From contig NPFB01000115.1 of NCBI GenBank assembly GCA_014084085.1, positions 148,438 through 212,437 of the forward strand: DNA of 64,000 nt, written 5' to 3'. Positions 46,501 to 55,075 of the stretch are shown here, piece by piece. Every line of letters begins with the position of its first letter. Position 1 is the first letter of the stretch. Source of the DNA: Hondaea fermentalgiana. Taxonomy: Eukaryota; Sar; Bigyra; Thraustochytrida; Thraustochytriidae. A model generated the notes under the pieces. The model did no database searches and was not told where the DNA came from. It saw nothing but the letters and a program-made list of their open reading frames with translations. A program made the position numbers and the translations under genes.

Positions 46501-47847
46501 ATGACGGATGACGAAGATGAGAACACCGAGGAAGAGTGCCCCGCGACGCAAAAGATGCACATTGTTATTCCTGAGCACCTGGCCTTTCCGCGCGAAGTCT
46601 GGCTTGCCTTCATGGAATACTTGTACACTGATTCTGTGCGCAAGCATGCGCAAGTGCTCCGATGTGACGCAGACGTGGCACATCGTCTTGCTACTCTGTC
46701 CCTCAACGTCAGTCTGCCTCGTCTGTGCTGCTTTTGCCTCGAGCTTTGTCCAAGCATTGCAACCCGCAACCCCGCCTTTCGCGAGACAACTGGCGACAAG
46801 GCGCGCGAATCTACCTGGGTTCGGGATCTCAGCAAACTTCTTCCGGAGACTGTGACGGAGAGTCAGCGCCGCCGCAAAGGTCTTGGGCCAATTAGTGCCG
46901 TACCGGACTTTTCGGACATTGACGTTTGCCTGGACCCGGCGTTCCAGCAGCAAGGTGGAGCGTACTCGCGCAGCCCGCGCGCTGCGGCTGCGGCGGTGCT
47001 CACGGGTACCTTGCCGGGGCCCTTTCTTCCCTGTGAAAGACCTGCCTCGATGCCGGTCTTGCCAGTCATTGACAGCAAGGGCTTTGGGGCCATGAGTCTC
47101 GGCCACCGAGATGCCCTCGATCAAGATCTCTCGGGCCATACTTCGCCCAAGCGAATCAAGACGGACCGCCATTCCCACCAGCCGGCGGGGGGGCTCTTTT
47201 CTCTGCGTGGAAGGTTTGCGGCACACAAGGTCATTCTCGCGGCTCGCTGCGCATACTTTAAGGCACAGTTCGGCTCCAATGCACGCTGGAAGGATGCTTC
47301 GGCACCAACGGTCCGCTTTTCGGCTTCGCAGCAAGCGCTTCGTATCTTTTTGCGGTACTTGTACTGCGGTACGGACCCGGAAATCACCGCAGCGCTTTCG
47401 GAGGATCCCTCGGTGACGCTCGAGGTCTTGGTGGTCGCCAATGAGTACAATCTAGATGGCTTGCAGCTTCTCTGCGAATCTTTGCTCATTGGCTTTGTTG
47501 ATGAGAACACTGTCTTTGTGCTCCTTCAGGAGCTCGAGCTTGTGCATGCGCCGCTTCTCCGATGCATCTGTCTTTCGTATCTCCTTGAGACGAAGAACCA
47601 CGAAGTTCCCGCTGCGGCATTGACTGCGATGCCGCGTGACTCCCTGACTGCGGAGATCAACGGTCAGTCGTTTGATGTACAATTCCTGCAATCTTTGGCG
47701 CAGGAGCTGCACGCTACGGGTGTCAAGTGGGGTTTCCTGGCCTCGGATAGCGAGGCGCCCAGCTTTCCCGAGCACAAGCTCAAGCAAAAGAGCATCAAGG
47801 ACTACTTTAACCGGAACACGGCCGATCCGCGCGTTGAGCACTGCTGA
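43528..47847 (+). CDS. Armadillo-repeat protein with two C-terminal BTB/POZ regions
   Basis: 1439 residues from the ATG at 43528; the frame is open upstream to a TTG. The N-terminus (about 1-175) is Arg/Gln/Ala-rich and probably disordered. About 12 armadillo-type repeats span about 180-730, with recurrent AAGALANLA, QRQAARAIF and IQRDAAGALANMA cores. A Gln run (about residues 788-797) comes from CAG codons. A first BTB-like region at about 938-1068 contains FSGHAAILSARC and FMEYLYTDSV. A second at about 1225-1358 contains FAAHKVILAARCAYFKAQF, FLRYLYCGTD and VVANEYNLDGLQLLCE. ARM-BTB proteins of plants (ARIA, ABAP1) and related protists act as adaptors, often for CUL3 ubiquitin ligases. Two BTB regions in one chain is less usual. 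Substrates are unknown. Confidence 0.88.
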   Translation: MLTRRSRRQAEAAEVDDDTLVAVAAAPNQRASRVRTRASRSRAHTAASQETAAEDHQHEHQQQHQRQGTNQASAASTAAPAGRATRRRRVSREPPARSMRGTLEANANAADTTHHHHPLQQQRREAETDAVNRDQNVSNMEVQDDRDGNAVDSNADSEILPGTPDMQALVISREMVGLAQNDFSRHVLLEDPHMSRFESLLVSKRAQIRFNALRCLRDLCDSINGRYRVVEQGLVPVILSVLGQCGHLVEHQRLCLQIIRGLSLIEFGREELVQHATVSMLVKLIRSPDDDVRCSALRATFNLSVVNVRIRQSIVDCGALPFLIEASQVPSDGQCAAVGTLANLATEVDIKRAIVRKYNGLKPLLGLLRSNDTSILTHACRALFAIAANDENKLAITHEGGLPLLLDCMNSVCDAVRMNAAGALANLAIHPVNKLKLVERGALTHLRNLAFSGNCKIQRQVARCLFALAAHVENRKAILEENCLAALVHLLRSANFDVQVNAAGAIGNIAMTDDYKRPVVDSGALVRLIELASMPDTRVQRQAARAIFTLTAKEFSKRKLADNNGLPALIFLTKSRNEDIQRDAAGALANMAIGSENKDKIVSLGGLEPLISLLHSPTVAVQRQSARAIFALAGNANNQLAILKAGGLDPLINLLLSKNDEVQKHAAGAIANMANRHPARVVQGGALRMLVGIVLTHHSLEVRRQAARAVFNLTPPCNRRGQMVLTPYAGVAGEQQRVRHEMRALFETVLAANVTAPTYQRPIAKQRNTDSCAADDTDEEEEFSRCIQQQQQQQQFRQSGVGAGENRGRKRSCDDLLANVDTSSLRGSTGKRQSLAYDIIVSVPISDNSTTETALAEDQSEMYMETEGQQQIRLSSDASSDEEEKYADVAHPTSRRQSGRARTRAGVKSMSNQGAGRGVSMGGNGPSSRRSTATTAYMDFSGHAAILSARCDLIAALVDQKMRKLSRGAQKRRKGAEAVHTKTFSEIGEDPMTDDEDENTEEECPATQKMHIVIPEHLAFPREVWLAFMEYLYTDSVRKHAQVLRCDADVAHRLATLSLNVSLPRLCCFCLELCPSIATRNPAFRETTGDKARESTWVRDLSKLLPETVTESQRRRKGLGPISAVPDFSDIDVCLDPAFQQQGGAYSRSPRAAAAAVLTGTLPGPFLPCERPASMPVLPVIDSKGFGAMSLGHRDALDQDLSGHTSPKRIKTDRHSHQPAGGLFSLRGRFAAHKVILAARCAYFKAQFGSNARWKDASAPTVRFSASQQALRIFLRYLYCGTDPEITAALSEDPSVTLEVLVVANEYNLDGLQLLCESLLIGFVDENTVFVLLQELELVHAPLLRCICLSYLLETKNHEVPAAALTAMPRDSLTAEINGQSFDVQFLQSLAQELHATGVKWGFLASDSEAPSFPEHKLKQKSIKDYFNRNTADPRVEHC

Positions 47848-48271
47848 GGACGTCGAATGGGTAAAGAGTCTCTGGGAGAAGAAGAGAAGAAAAGAAGCGA
47901 AGGGAATGAGATCTGAAGACGAAGGCCAAGACGAAAGTCATGACTTGCACTAGGCAAGATCGAGTCGTGTGTTTCGACGTTTTCATTCTTTTCCTTTTCA
48001 GATGAAAAGAGAGGGAGACTGGACCAGCAAAGGTAATTACTCTGGCGGGCTAGTCGGTCGGCATGCGCGTGAGAAATGAAGCAAAAAAGCAAATGGCTAT
48101 ATACACAGCATGCCTCTTTCTCTCTCTGAAGCAAAGCACGAACCCGGCATCCAGGAAGGTGCTTCTTGTCAAAAAAGAAAAGAAAAAAAGTATCAAACAG
48201 TTCAAATGGAAAAGTGAAACCAATGTTTTTGTAAATTTGTCATGTTTTCAGCTGAGGTGCTTTTTTAGGTT
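47848..48271. other. Convergent 3' region between ARM/BTB and ALG3 genes
   Basis: The interval between two convergent stop codons is AT-richer than the flanking genes, with several T- and A-rich stretches suited to 3' ends on both strands. No gene was recognised. Confidence 0.5.
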
Positions 48272-49552
48272 CTATGCCTTCTTGGCTCGAGATTCTCCAT
48301 CTCGCAAAGTAGAAGGTGGCTTAATCCAGAGTCTGAGCAAGAGTAAGAGATGAGTTGCCTGCAAGAGACCACTCGACAATGGCGTCGCCGGGTACACGTT
48401 GTAGCAGACTTCGATCGTCACGCACACAAGAACAGCCACAACGACATTGGCCTTGCTAGCGTATGCGAGAAAGGCCAGCGAGTGAAAATACCACGAGTAA
48501 AACTGGTAGTGCATGCTCCGCGCAAAGGCGATGCCAATAAAATTGCTCGTGAGCAGCGTTGTTGTCACGTGCATCTTCCAATCGTGTGCGGGAACACGCG
48601 TCGATACGAGCGGAGCGCGCATCGGAGAAGCAAGACTTGAGCGAACGAGACCGAGAAGGCCGCCCTTGTGCGAAGCCGCAAAATGACGCTGACCAAAAGC
48701 CAGCCACGTGAGAAGCGTTGCAGACAAGAGTCCGAGCGCGAGTTCTTTACGTACAAAGGTTTCTGGATCGAGAAACTTAAAGTTGACTGTCCATTTGAAC
48801 ATAAAGACGCGCCCAAGCTCAAAGGCGCGGTCCATGTAGCCAGCGGCATTGGCACGTAAGAATGGAAACGCAACCGCGACCTGGGTACCCACGCAGAGCG
48901 CCGCGTGACCCAAAGAGGCAGTGAGGCCGATTGACTCGAGGAGCAGGACTGCCACACCCGGCGCGAATAGGAGAATATTCATCTTGACGCTGAGAGCTGC
49001 ACTAAAGAGGAGGGTTCCAAGAATCCAGCGGCGGCGGACGTACAGAAAAAGGGCGGCGTACATGATGACCATGGCGATACCATCGTTAAAGAGTCGCAAG
49101 ACAAAAATGGAGTGCACGCGGCGAGAAATGACGACCATCGGGCCAACCCAGAACGGGACCCTGCGCGCGTCTTTGGCGGCATCTGGCTGATAGTAGATGG
49201 CTCCGAGGACGAGGAAAACGAGCAAGGCATGGAGCCCAGCAAAAAGGATTTGCGCGGGCAAAAGGTCGGTGCCGCCTCGCGTGAGCTCACGGATTGCCAT
49301 GTATATCCATACAAAGCCTGCTGGGTACACGAGCGGGCCCGTGTCTCCCCTGAGCTTGGTGTAGTCCCACTCGTCGTGCAGGAGTGGGCCCTCCACTTCC
49401 TGCATGTACGCTTTGAAGTCGATCTCTGTGTATGGGACGAAACGAATAATAGCCAAGCTCAGCGCGAGGTCCGCGGCAGCGGCAAGCGTCCACCACCACC
49501 ATTTGGTGCTCGCATCGTCAAGCGCTGCGCGTGTCCGTGCAACAAAGCTCAT
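48272..49552 (-). CDS. ALG3: ALG3 alpha-1,3-mannosyltransferase
   Basis: 426 residues, one exon, ATG at 49552. ALG3 adds the first lumenal mannose, from dolichyl-phosphate-mannose, to the Man5GlcNAc2-PP-dolichol precursor of N-glycans in the ER membrane. Diagnostic segments are YTEIDFKAYMQEVEG (about 41-55), YTKLRGDTGPLVYPAGFVWI, HSIFVLRLFNDGIAM, the loop FKWTVNFKFLDPETFV, and HYQFYSWYFHSLAFLAYAS near the end. About ten hydrophobic helices are visible. The C-terminus ends with lysines (SRAKKA), compatible with an ER-retrieval type tail, although the exact KKxx spacing differs. Length agrees with ALG3 in other eukaryotes. It shows that this organism assembles lipid-linked oligosaccharide beyond the Man5 stage. 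Confidence 0.95.
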   Translation of the reverse strand: MSFVARTRAALDDASTKWWWWTLAAAADLALSLAIIRFVPYTEIDFKAYMQEVEGPLLHDEWDYTKLRGDTGPLVYPAGFVWIYMAIRELTRGGTDLLPAQILFAGLHALLVFLVLGAIYYQPDAAKDARRVPFWVGPMVVISRRVHSIFVLRLFNDGIAMVIMYAALFLYVRRRWILGTLLFSAALSVKMNILLFAPGVAVLLLESIGLTASLGHAALCVGTQVAVAFPFLRANAAGYMDRAFELGRVFMFKWTVNFKFLDPETFVRKELALGLLSATLLTWLAFGQRHFAASHKGGLLGLVRSSLASPMRAPLVSTRVPAHDWKMHVTTTLLTSNFIGIAFARSMHYQFYSWYFHSLAFLAYASKANVVVAVLVCVTIEVCYNVYPATPLSSGLLQATHLLLLLRLWIKPPSTLRDGESRAKKA

Positions 49553-49957
49553 CGTTGGTTCGCGCTTGCGTCAATGCAATTTCGTTTTCTTCGCCAGCCT
49601 GGGTAGGCCAAGATGGGTTGCGCAGATCATGCGATATCTTTGCTTCGCGACGTTCGCTCGTGGCTTGACGCAAATTTTCCATCAAGTCTTGCTTGTAGCT
49701 AGCTGCACAGGGTTTGGCTGCCGAGATGAAGTCTTGGAGCCTGACGAGGAAGTCTCATCGGCGAAGCGTTCGTGCGAAACTCGAATTCACGAGGATATTC
49801 TGATCTTTTTTCTCAAAAGCAAAACGAGGAAATGGGTGCATTTTGCATTTTGCATTTTTCATTCTGATCAAGAAACAAAGCGAGCAAGAAAAGAGAAACA
49901 AACAAAGGAGAGAAGAAAAAAAAAAAAGACGCAAAAGGAAAGGTTTGCAGACAATCT
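49553..49957. other. Intergenic region between ALG3 and CBS-protein genes
   Basis: 405 bp between the ALG3 start and the upstream CBS-protein stop, both on the minus strand. A-rich on the plus strand near 49905-49930, consistent with the 3' UTR of the CBS gene. No gene was recognised. Confidence 0.5.
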
Positions 49958-51064
49958 CTACCCTGAAATGAGGAGCTTGGCGATATCAGAGACGCTGACG
50001 ACGCCGAGAGGCGTGCGCGACTCGTCGCAGACAAAGACGCGATGCTTCTTGGTGAGCGCAAGTTTACTGATAATTTTGCGAATGGGTGTGTCAATGCGCA
50101 CGACGACGGCGGGAGCTCGCGTGATGCCCTCCTTGTTGGAGGCCGTGAGCTCGACCATGGAAACAAAGTCACCGCAGTTGAGGTCCATGAGGGCGAGAGA
50201 CTCGCGACCGCCCGCTTTGACCTTGGCGGCCTCATCCTGAATGCTGACGGGCTTTTCACCATCCGTTCGCTTCGTCTGTTCGGCCGTGAGACGCTGCAAG
50301 GCAGCCTCCTCCATGCTGCCAAAGAGGCGAATATCCTTTGTGGTGATGGAGCTGAGCAGCTTTCCCTCCTCGTCGAGAACACCAACTGCGCTGACGCCAT
50401 TCTCAATAATCAGACGAAAGGCGTCCTTGGCCAGTTGCGTCTCGGACTCCACGGTGAGGACATCACGCATCCCAAAGCCGCCCGAATTCTTGGGCGTCTT
50501 GGAAAAGACCTCGGGCAGCTCCTCGCCGTTAGCTTCCATCTCTTTGAGCAGCTCGTTGAGCACATGGGTAACGTGTGACTGGGAGATGATCTTGGTAATG
50601 CGGCCGTCCTCGCCAATAACGGGGACGCGGCGCGTCGAGGTCGCGAGGAGTGTCATGACCTCTTTCATTTCCGCATCCTCGGTAACGGGGTGCCAGGCGG
50701 CTCCAGCATCGACGCGATCCTGGTCTTCTTCTTCGCTGTCAAAAATGCTGCCCACGAGCAACTCGGTGCAGTCCGGACTCGTGCTTCCCGATGTCGCGAG
50801 TCGCAGCGCAGTGGACTTTTTCAGCATGGAGTCCGGGATGGCGGAGATGAGCAAATCTACGCTGTAGATGAGCGCAAGAGCGTCGGTGATGTCAAAGAAC
50901 CCAAGGTACTTTCCAGCTTCATCGTCGTATACGGGCGCCGACAGGATCTTGTGTTGCACGAGTTGCCGGAAGGCGGCATCGACCGTATCCGTCTTCTTCA
51001 CCTCCACGATCGCCTTGGACGCGAAAGGGAAGTCCCCTACCTTTTTCGTCGAAAAGAGGTCCAT
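49958..51064 (-). CDS. Four-CBS-domain protein (SNF4/AMPK-gamma-like)
   Basis: 368 residues, one exon, ATG at 51064. Four CBS motifs can be traced: IVEVKKTDTVDAAFRQLVQHKILSAPVYD, then EVMTLLATSTRRVPVIGEDGRITKIISQ, then KDAFRLIIENGVSAVGVLDEEGKLLSSIT, and KIISKLALTKKHRVFVCDESRTPLGVVS. Two CBS pairs form Bateman modules that bind adenine nucleotides; the four-in-a-row layout and length are those of AMPK gamma (SNF4) and related plant PV42/CBSX-like proteins. It may act as an energy sensor, but no kinase partner is encoded nearby and AMPK gamma identity is not proven. An acidic loop (FDSEEEDQDRVD) and a Gly-rich segment separate the repeats. It is divergent to the dioxygenase gene. Confidence 0.85.
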   Translation of the reverse strand: MDLFSTKKVGDFPFASKAIVEVKKTDTVDAAFRQLVQHKILSAPVYDDEAGKYLGFFDITDALALIYSVDLLISAIPDSMLKKSTALRLATSGSTSPDCTELLVGSIFDSEEEDQDRVDAGAAWHPVTEDAEMKEVMTLLATSTRRVPVIGEDGRITKIISQSHVTHVLNELLKEMEANGEELPEVFSKTPKNSGGFGMRDVLTVESETQLAKDAFRLIIENGVSAVGVLDEEGKLLSSITTKDIRLFGSMEEAALQRLTAEQTKRTDGEKPVSIQDEAAKVKAGGRESLALMDLNCGDFVSMVELTASNKEGITRAPAVVVRIDTPIRKIISKLALTKKHRVFVCDESRTPLGVVSVSDIAKLLISG

Positions 51065-51566
51065 CTTGCGGTCCCTGCTCCTTTCCCTCCTGCTGCTCCT
51101 GCTCCCCGTGCGCGCAGCAAACAGCTGCAGCTGCCTGCCTGCAGCTGTTGCGCCGGGACGCGCCTCGGTTTCGAGTCCGCGCGCGCGGCGTGCTTCTCCT
51201 TCCGCTCCCTCCCGCCTGCGCGGGGGCCTGCGCGGGCTGCGCGGGCTCGGCTCGGCTGGGCTCGGCTCGGCTGCGCTGCGCTGCGCGGGGCTCGGCTCGG
51301 CTCTGCGCGTGCGGGTCGGGCGCGGAGGTTCGGGTTGCCTGTCTGTCGTCTGGTATCTATCTATCTATACGTATCTATCTATCTGGCTCTGCGAAGCACG
51401 CTAAGGGAAGCGGCCCAGGAAGCAGATTCGGGGGCCTGCGCAACGCGCGCAATCGGGGGCCCCGGCCGCTCTCACGAGCAGGGCCACGGCGCCGGCGGTG
51501 CACGCGGAGAGCGACGAGCAGAGCGGCTCCGGCGGCGAGAAAGGCCTGCTCGGCACGCCGGACGCG

Positions 51567-51597
<31 letters not shown>

Positions 51598-51613
51598 CGG
51601 CGGCGGCGGAAGG
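51065..51613. promoter_or_regulatory. Divergent CBS-protein / dioxygenase promoter region
   Basis: 549 bp between divergent ATGs. It contains GCTCG/GCTGC pentamers (about 51244-51302), TATC repeats (about 51354-51383) and a GCAG array (about 51570-51597) just upstream of the dioxygenase ATG. No specific promoter element could be assigned. Confidence 0.5.
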
Positions 51614-52504
51614 ATGGCGCGCGAGGGCGCGACGAGGAAGAAGAAGTCGACGAAGAGACCCCGGACGGAAGGCGGCGGCGCCAAGGACGGGGCCGCTGGC
51701 GCTGCTGGTGGAGGCGCCGCGGTGCGCGAGGGACCACGACGCGGGGGCGGCGGGAAGAGGGCACGCCGCGAGGCGGGGCCGGAGGTGGTCCCGCAGAAGG
51801 ACCACGACGCGGTGCTGGCGGCGCTGGAAAAGGTCGCGTGGACGGAGGTCGTCAACACGTCCCGCAAGAACGTCATCCCCGGCGACGCGCCCAAGTGCGC
51901 CAAGGGAAAGCCATACTGCATGTCCTTCATCCTCGGACCGAACATGAAGGACCCGGAGCGCCGTCCGAGCTACTGGACGGAGCAGAACCCCGAACTCTTT
52001 CGTCTGCTCTGCGAACTAATGAAGAAGCGCGACCCGGACCACCAGTTCACCAATATCACCATCAACAAGAACCTTCGCTGCAAGCCGCACAGGGATCGAG
52101 GAAACCACGGCATGTCGTACATTATTGGCTTTGGCGACTACCAGGGCGGCGAGCTCATGGTCGGGCCCCGCTCCGCCAAGGCTCCGGGTAATGACCCCGT
52201 CGCAGAGGCGCAAGCAGGTCGCGGCTTCGTTAAGCACATCATCCGAAGACGCTGGCTTTCTTTCTTCGGAGCACAAGAGACTCACTTCACCGCACCTTTT
52301 ACGGGAGACCGCTACACATGCGTCTTTTATAATTTCCCAGACGTGCACGTGAACACAAAGCGTCTTACAGCGAATGCGAAAGCGTCAACCGCGGACACCT
52401 CCTTCGGCTCCAAGGCACCGCAAACCGCCATCGATCCTGCTTTTCGTAGCAAATTAGAGGCGTACAAGGCGAAGCTAAAGCGTGCACCACGCGCGCGAAA
52501 ATAG
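51614..52504 (+). CDS. 2-oxoglutarate/Fe(II) dioxygenase, TET/JBP-like candidate
   Basis: 296 residues from the ATG at 51614; the open frame is longer upstream but low-complexity. A basic, Gly/Ala-rich N-terminus carries KKKSTKRPR, a possible nuclear signal. The double-stranded beta-helix core is seen at about 140-245: FTNITINKNLRCKPHRD gives the H-x-D iron pair (His159, Asp161), GDYQGGELMV follows, then the distal histidine in ETHFTAP (His224) and the 2OG-binding arginine in GDRYTCVFY (Arg233). The NKN before H-x-D, the GD-x-x-GGEL strand and the terminal R-Y resemble the TET/JBP clade of nucleic-acid base oxidases in algae and fungi. That narrower placement is inference; a protein or small-molecule hydroxylase remains possible. 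Confidence 0.75.
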   Translation: MAREGATRKKKSTKRPRTEGGGAKDGAAGAAGGGAAVREGPRRGGGGKRARREAGPEVVPQKDHDAVLAALEKVAWTEVVNTSRKNVIPGDAPKCAKGKPYCMSFILGPNMKDPERRPSYWTEQNPELFRLLCELMKKRDPDHQFTNITINKNLRCKPHRDRGNHGMSYIIGFGDYQGGELMVGPRSAKAPGNDPVAEAQAGRGFVKHIIRRRWLSFFGAQETHFTAPFTGDRYTCVFYNFPDVHVNTKRLTANAKASTADTSFGSKAPQTAIDPAFRSKLEAYKAKLKRAPRARK

Positions 52505-52804
52505 GAGCTTTTTCCTGATGTAGAGAGAGAGAAATTGAGTCGACATGCTTATTTTTATTCCAAAACGTTCGTTTCGTGACAAAGCTGGGTAGGTATGTTC
52601 CGATCAATTGCACTTGGCCAGACGCCTTCATTTTTTTCGTCAAGAGACGGAGTTCGTTTGGACCTGATTTGATCAGTGACCCACATGAGTTTCATGAGTG
52701 GAGAAACCTCACTAGCGTCTTCTCATTCTCTTTCCTTTCTTTTTTTTATGTAAAATAAGTCGCCTTGTCATGGGGAACCTTCAGAAACAAGAAGCCATTT
52801 AGCT
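52505..52804. other. Short intergenic region before kinase-like gene
   Basis: 300 bp with T-rich tracts (about 52735-52755). No gene was recognised. Confidence 0.5.
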
Positions 52805-53293
52805 ATGGAGGAGGACGCGCGCGCTCGTAACACTGGCGTCCGACCCCAGGATGGCGTCGGTGCGCCTTTCCTGGTGCCTGTACCGGACGAGGAGCTCGCA
52901 GGCGTGGAGGAGTGGGACGAAGAGAAGCTGCTTGCCAAGGTCACTCTCCCATGGATCGAGCGACTCAGCGCCGCTCAAGTTGACGCNNNNNNNNNNNNNN
53001 NNNNNNNNNNNNNNNNNNNNNNNNNNNNNNNNNNNNNNNNNNNNNNNNNNNNNNNNNNNNNNNNNNNNNNNNNNNNNNNNNNNNNNAAGATTGAGGGAGC
53101 GCTGAGTGCGCTCCACACGGCTGGGTATTTGCACGGAGACGTGGCGCTACGTAACATCGTTATCAATAGTTCCGGGGATGTCAAGCTCATTGACCTTGGG
53201 CGTGCACGCAAGCTGTTGAGCCCGGGCGAGGCATCTGATGAGCTCAAGATCGTGAGGGAAACATTGCTTCCGCAACTGAGAAGTATCGTCTGA
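52805..53293 (+). CDS. Kinase-like protein, interrupted by assembly gap
   Basis: The N-terminal part (52805-52986) begins MEEDARARNTG and shows no clear domain. After a 100-N gap (52987-53086) the frame reads the second half of a small protein-kinase-like fold: ALHTAGYLHGDVALRNIVI, then DVKLIDLGRARKL. HGD replaces HRD and DLG replaces DFG; the Asn of the catalytic loop and both Asp are kept. This form is seen in atypical kinase-like families (for example fungal small kinases and phosphotransferases of the APH/choline-kinase fold). Because the gap length is a placeholder, the reading frame across it and the total length are unknown, and the nucleotide-binding lobe is not visible. Stop codon is at 53291-53293. 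Confidence 0.55.
   Translation: MEEDARARNTGVRPQDGVGAPFLVPVPDEELAGVEEWDEEKLLAKVTLPWIERLSAAQVDXXXXXXXXXXXXXXXXXXXXXXXXXXXXXXXXXXKIEGALSALHTAGYLHGDVALRNIVINSSGDVKLIDLGRARKLLSPGEASDELKIVRETLLPQLRSIV
52987..53086. other. Assembly gap (100 N) inside a gene
   Basis: Exactly 100 undetermined bases inside the kinase-like gene. Unlike the other three gaps, no tandem repeat is visible at its edges. Confidence 0.98.
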
Positions 53294-53810
53294 TCAATTG
53301 AGTTTACTATAGTCAGTGCGAGGCAAGGTACTCCCAGCCTTGCACCGCACTGTTGCCGTCGATCGTGACACTTCACGAGACCAGCCACCAAAAGGACTAG
53401 TGTCTGTTAGACAGATCACGGGCCGAATCGACAAGACATGATGATAATAATTTGTTGTTGCTGTGTCCTAACAAGGTGGAGCGGTCGGCGTTCGTGCCCT
53501 TGTCTCTACTTTGCGTCGGCATTCGGTATACGACGAAGTTGCAACAGCCCCCCCTTGCTTACCTAATAGGATAGAGGAGACGCCACGGCCCTTATATAAC
53601 ACTCGTCGCGATGACTTACTACCTATGGCTGACGAAACAACCCTAACCACACACACCTACACCCTCTTTGATCTTAATTTCTGATCCTTGATGCAAAACG
53701 CTTTCGCGGTCGGTCTCAGTAAACGCTTCTTCTGGGGCCGGGCAGAACACAATCACAGTCACAAGCTCCATACCATGAGTAGTGAAACATATCTTTTTCA
53801 ATCTAGCACA
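53294..53810. other. Region upstream of the astacin relic
   Basis: 517 bp of mixed composition without tandem arrays. No gene was recognised. It may hold the former promoter of the astacin copy. Confidence 0.45.
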
Positions 53811-55075
53811 ATGAAGCTCGCGCTCTCGTTGATCCTTGTTTCAGCGGCATCTGCTGCCACCACCATTAGCACCAACACTACTGCTACTGCTATTGCTACT
53901 GCTATTACTTCTGCAAAGCCGACACCGACACCTTTGTTGAAGGGGATACTATCGCAGACTATGACCTCGTGGCGGCTCCTACGGAAAGAAAGTCGCCGAA
54001 GTGTCAAATGAAATACTACTCCCCACTGCACCTGCACGCCAGATGGTGGGTACAAACGGGCTGGAAGGATAATACAAATCTGTGAAGTGGTCCGGCGGTG
54101 TCGTCCAATTCTAGATCAATGCGAACGAATTCTGCGAAGGAGACCAGGACAAATTCAGTACCCTCTTCGCCAGCCTGAATGACACCTTCAAGGGTTTGAT
54201 TGTGTTTCGTCCACGACAAGTTGGAGGCGACAAAGCTTTCATCCACGTTACACGGTACCAAGGCGGCTGCTTCTCTTGTCTTGGACACAATGGCGGGGAA
54301 TGCATTGTGCACCTTGGTCAAGGGTGCGCTGGTCGCCGAGGTTTCGAGCACGAGGCCATGCATGCACTAGGCGTGTGGCACGAACAGAGTCGCCCTGATC
54401 AAGATGACCACGTTGTTATCCTGTGGGATAACAATAAAGAGGGGAAAGAGAGCGAATTTTAAGAGCGCTCTTCCATCGACTCCCTTGGTTTTGGATATGA
54501 CATCTACAGTGCGATGCATTACAGCCCAAAGTCGTTCAGCAAGAATGGTGAGAGAACGATCGATATCATCGACCTACCGGGTGGGATTATGGGCAATAAC
54601 AACGGTGTAACAGAGAATAACATTGCACAAGTCCTGGCCTTTTACACGGACGCACCGCCGAAGCCCACCGCTACACCTGAGCCAACGGCAAAAGCCACAC
54701 CCTATCCTACAACCGGGCCCACAACGCTAGCCACACCCCAAACTGTACCGCTGACGCCAGAGCCCACTACCCTTGGAACTGTGGCGCCGACGACAGCGCT
54801 AACAGCGGTGCCTACAGACAGCAGCGAGAAGGACCTTCGGCGCCTGTGCAGGAAGTTTGGCGATAGAGGAGCATGCGAAACTAGCGAGGACGGGTAGGGT
54901 CTTTGTGCGTGGAATTGCAGGCGCGATAAGTGCGTGGTTCGGAAACACGCAGAATGCCTGCACTCCGCTTCAGCTTCGCCACCGAACTTCGATGAGTTCG
55001 ATCGCAAGACAAAATGTGGGCGCTTGAAGACAGTCGGTCAAGCGAGTGAATTCCTTGATTATACGATCAAACGAG
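53811..55075 (+). pseudogene. Degraded secreted astacin (M12A) metalloprotease
   Basis: A signal peptide starts at the ATG 53811 (MKLALSLILVSAASA). The frame then shifts: the propeptide-like stretch VEGDTIADYDLVAAP is in a second frame, which ends at TGA 54083-54085, and the protease domain is in a third. The protease frame shows the zinc-binding HEAMHALGVWHEQ (after FRPRQVGGDKAF) and the Met-turn SAMHYSPKSFS, both diagnostic of astacins. It is broken by TAG (54112-54114), TAA (54460-54462) and TAG (54895-54897). A Thr/Pro-rich linker and a Cys-rich end (LCRKFGDRGAC, GLCAWN) follow in the same frame. Two frameshifts and three stops make this a pseudogene unless the assembly is wrong here. The upstream kinase-like gene also has a gap. 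Confidence 0.82.

Noticed and set aside
53811..55075. Alternative nuclear genetic code with TAG/TAA as glutamine
   Set aside because: SEC11, eS8 and the cyclotransferase-like gene end with TAA or TAG exactly where the family ends, so these codons are true stops here; the astacin copy also has frameshifts.
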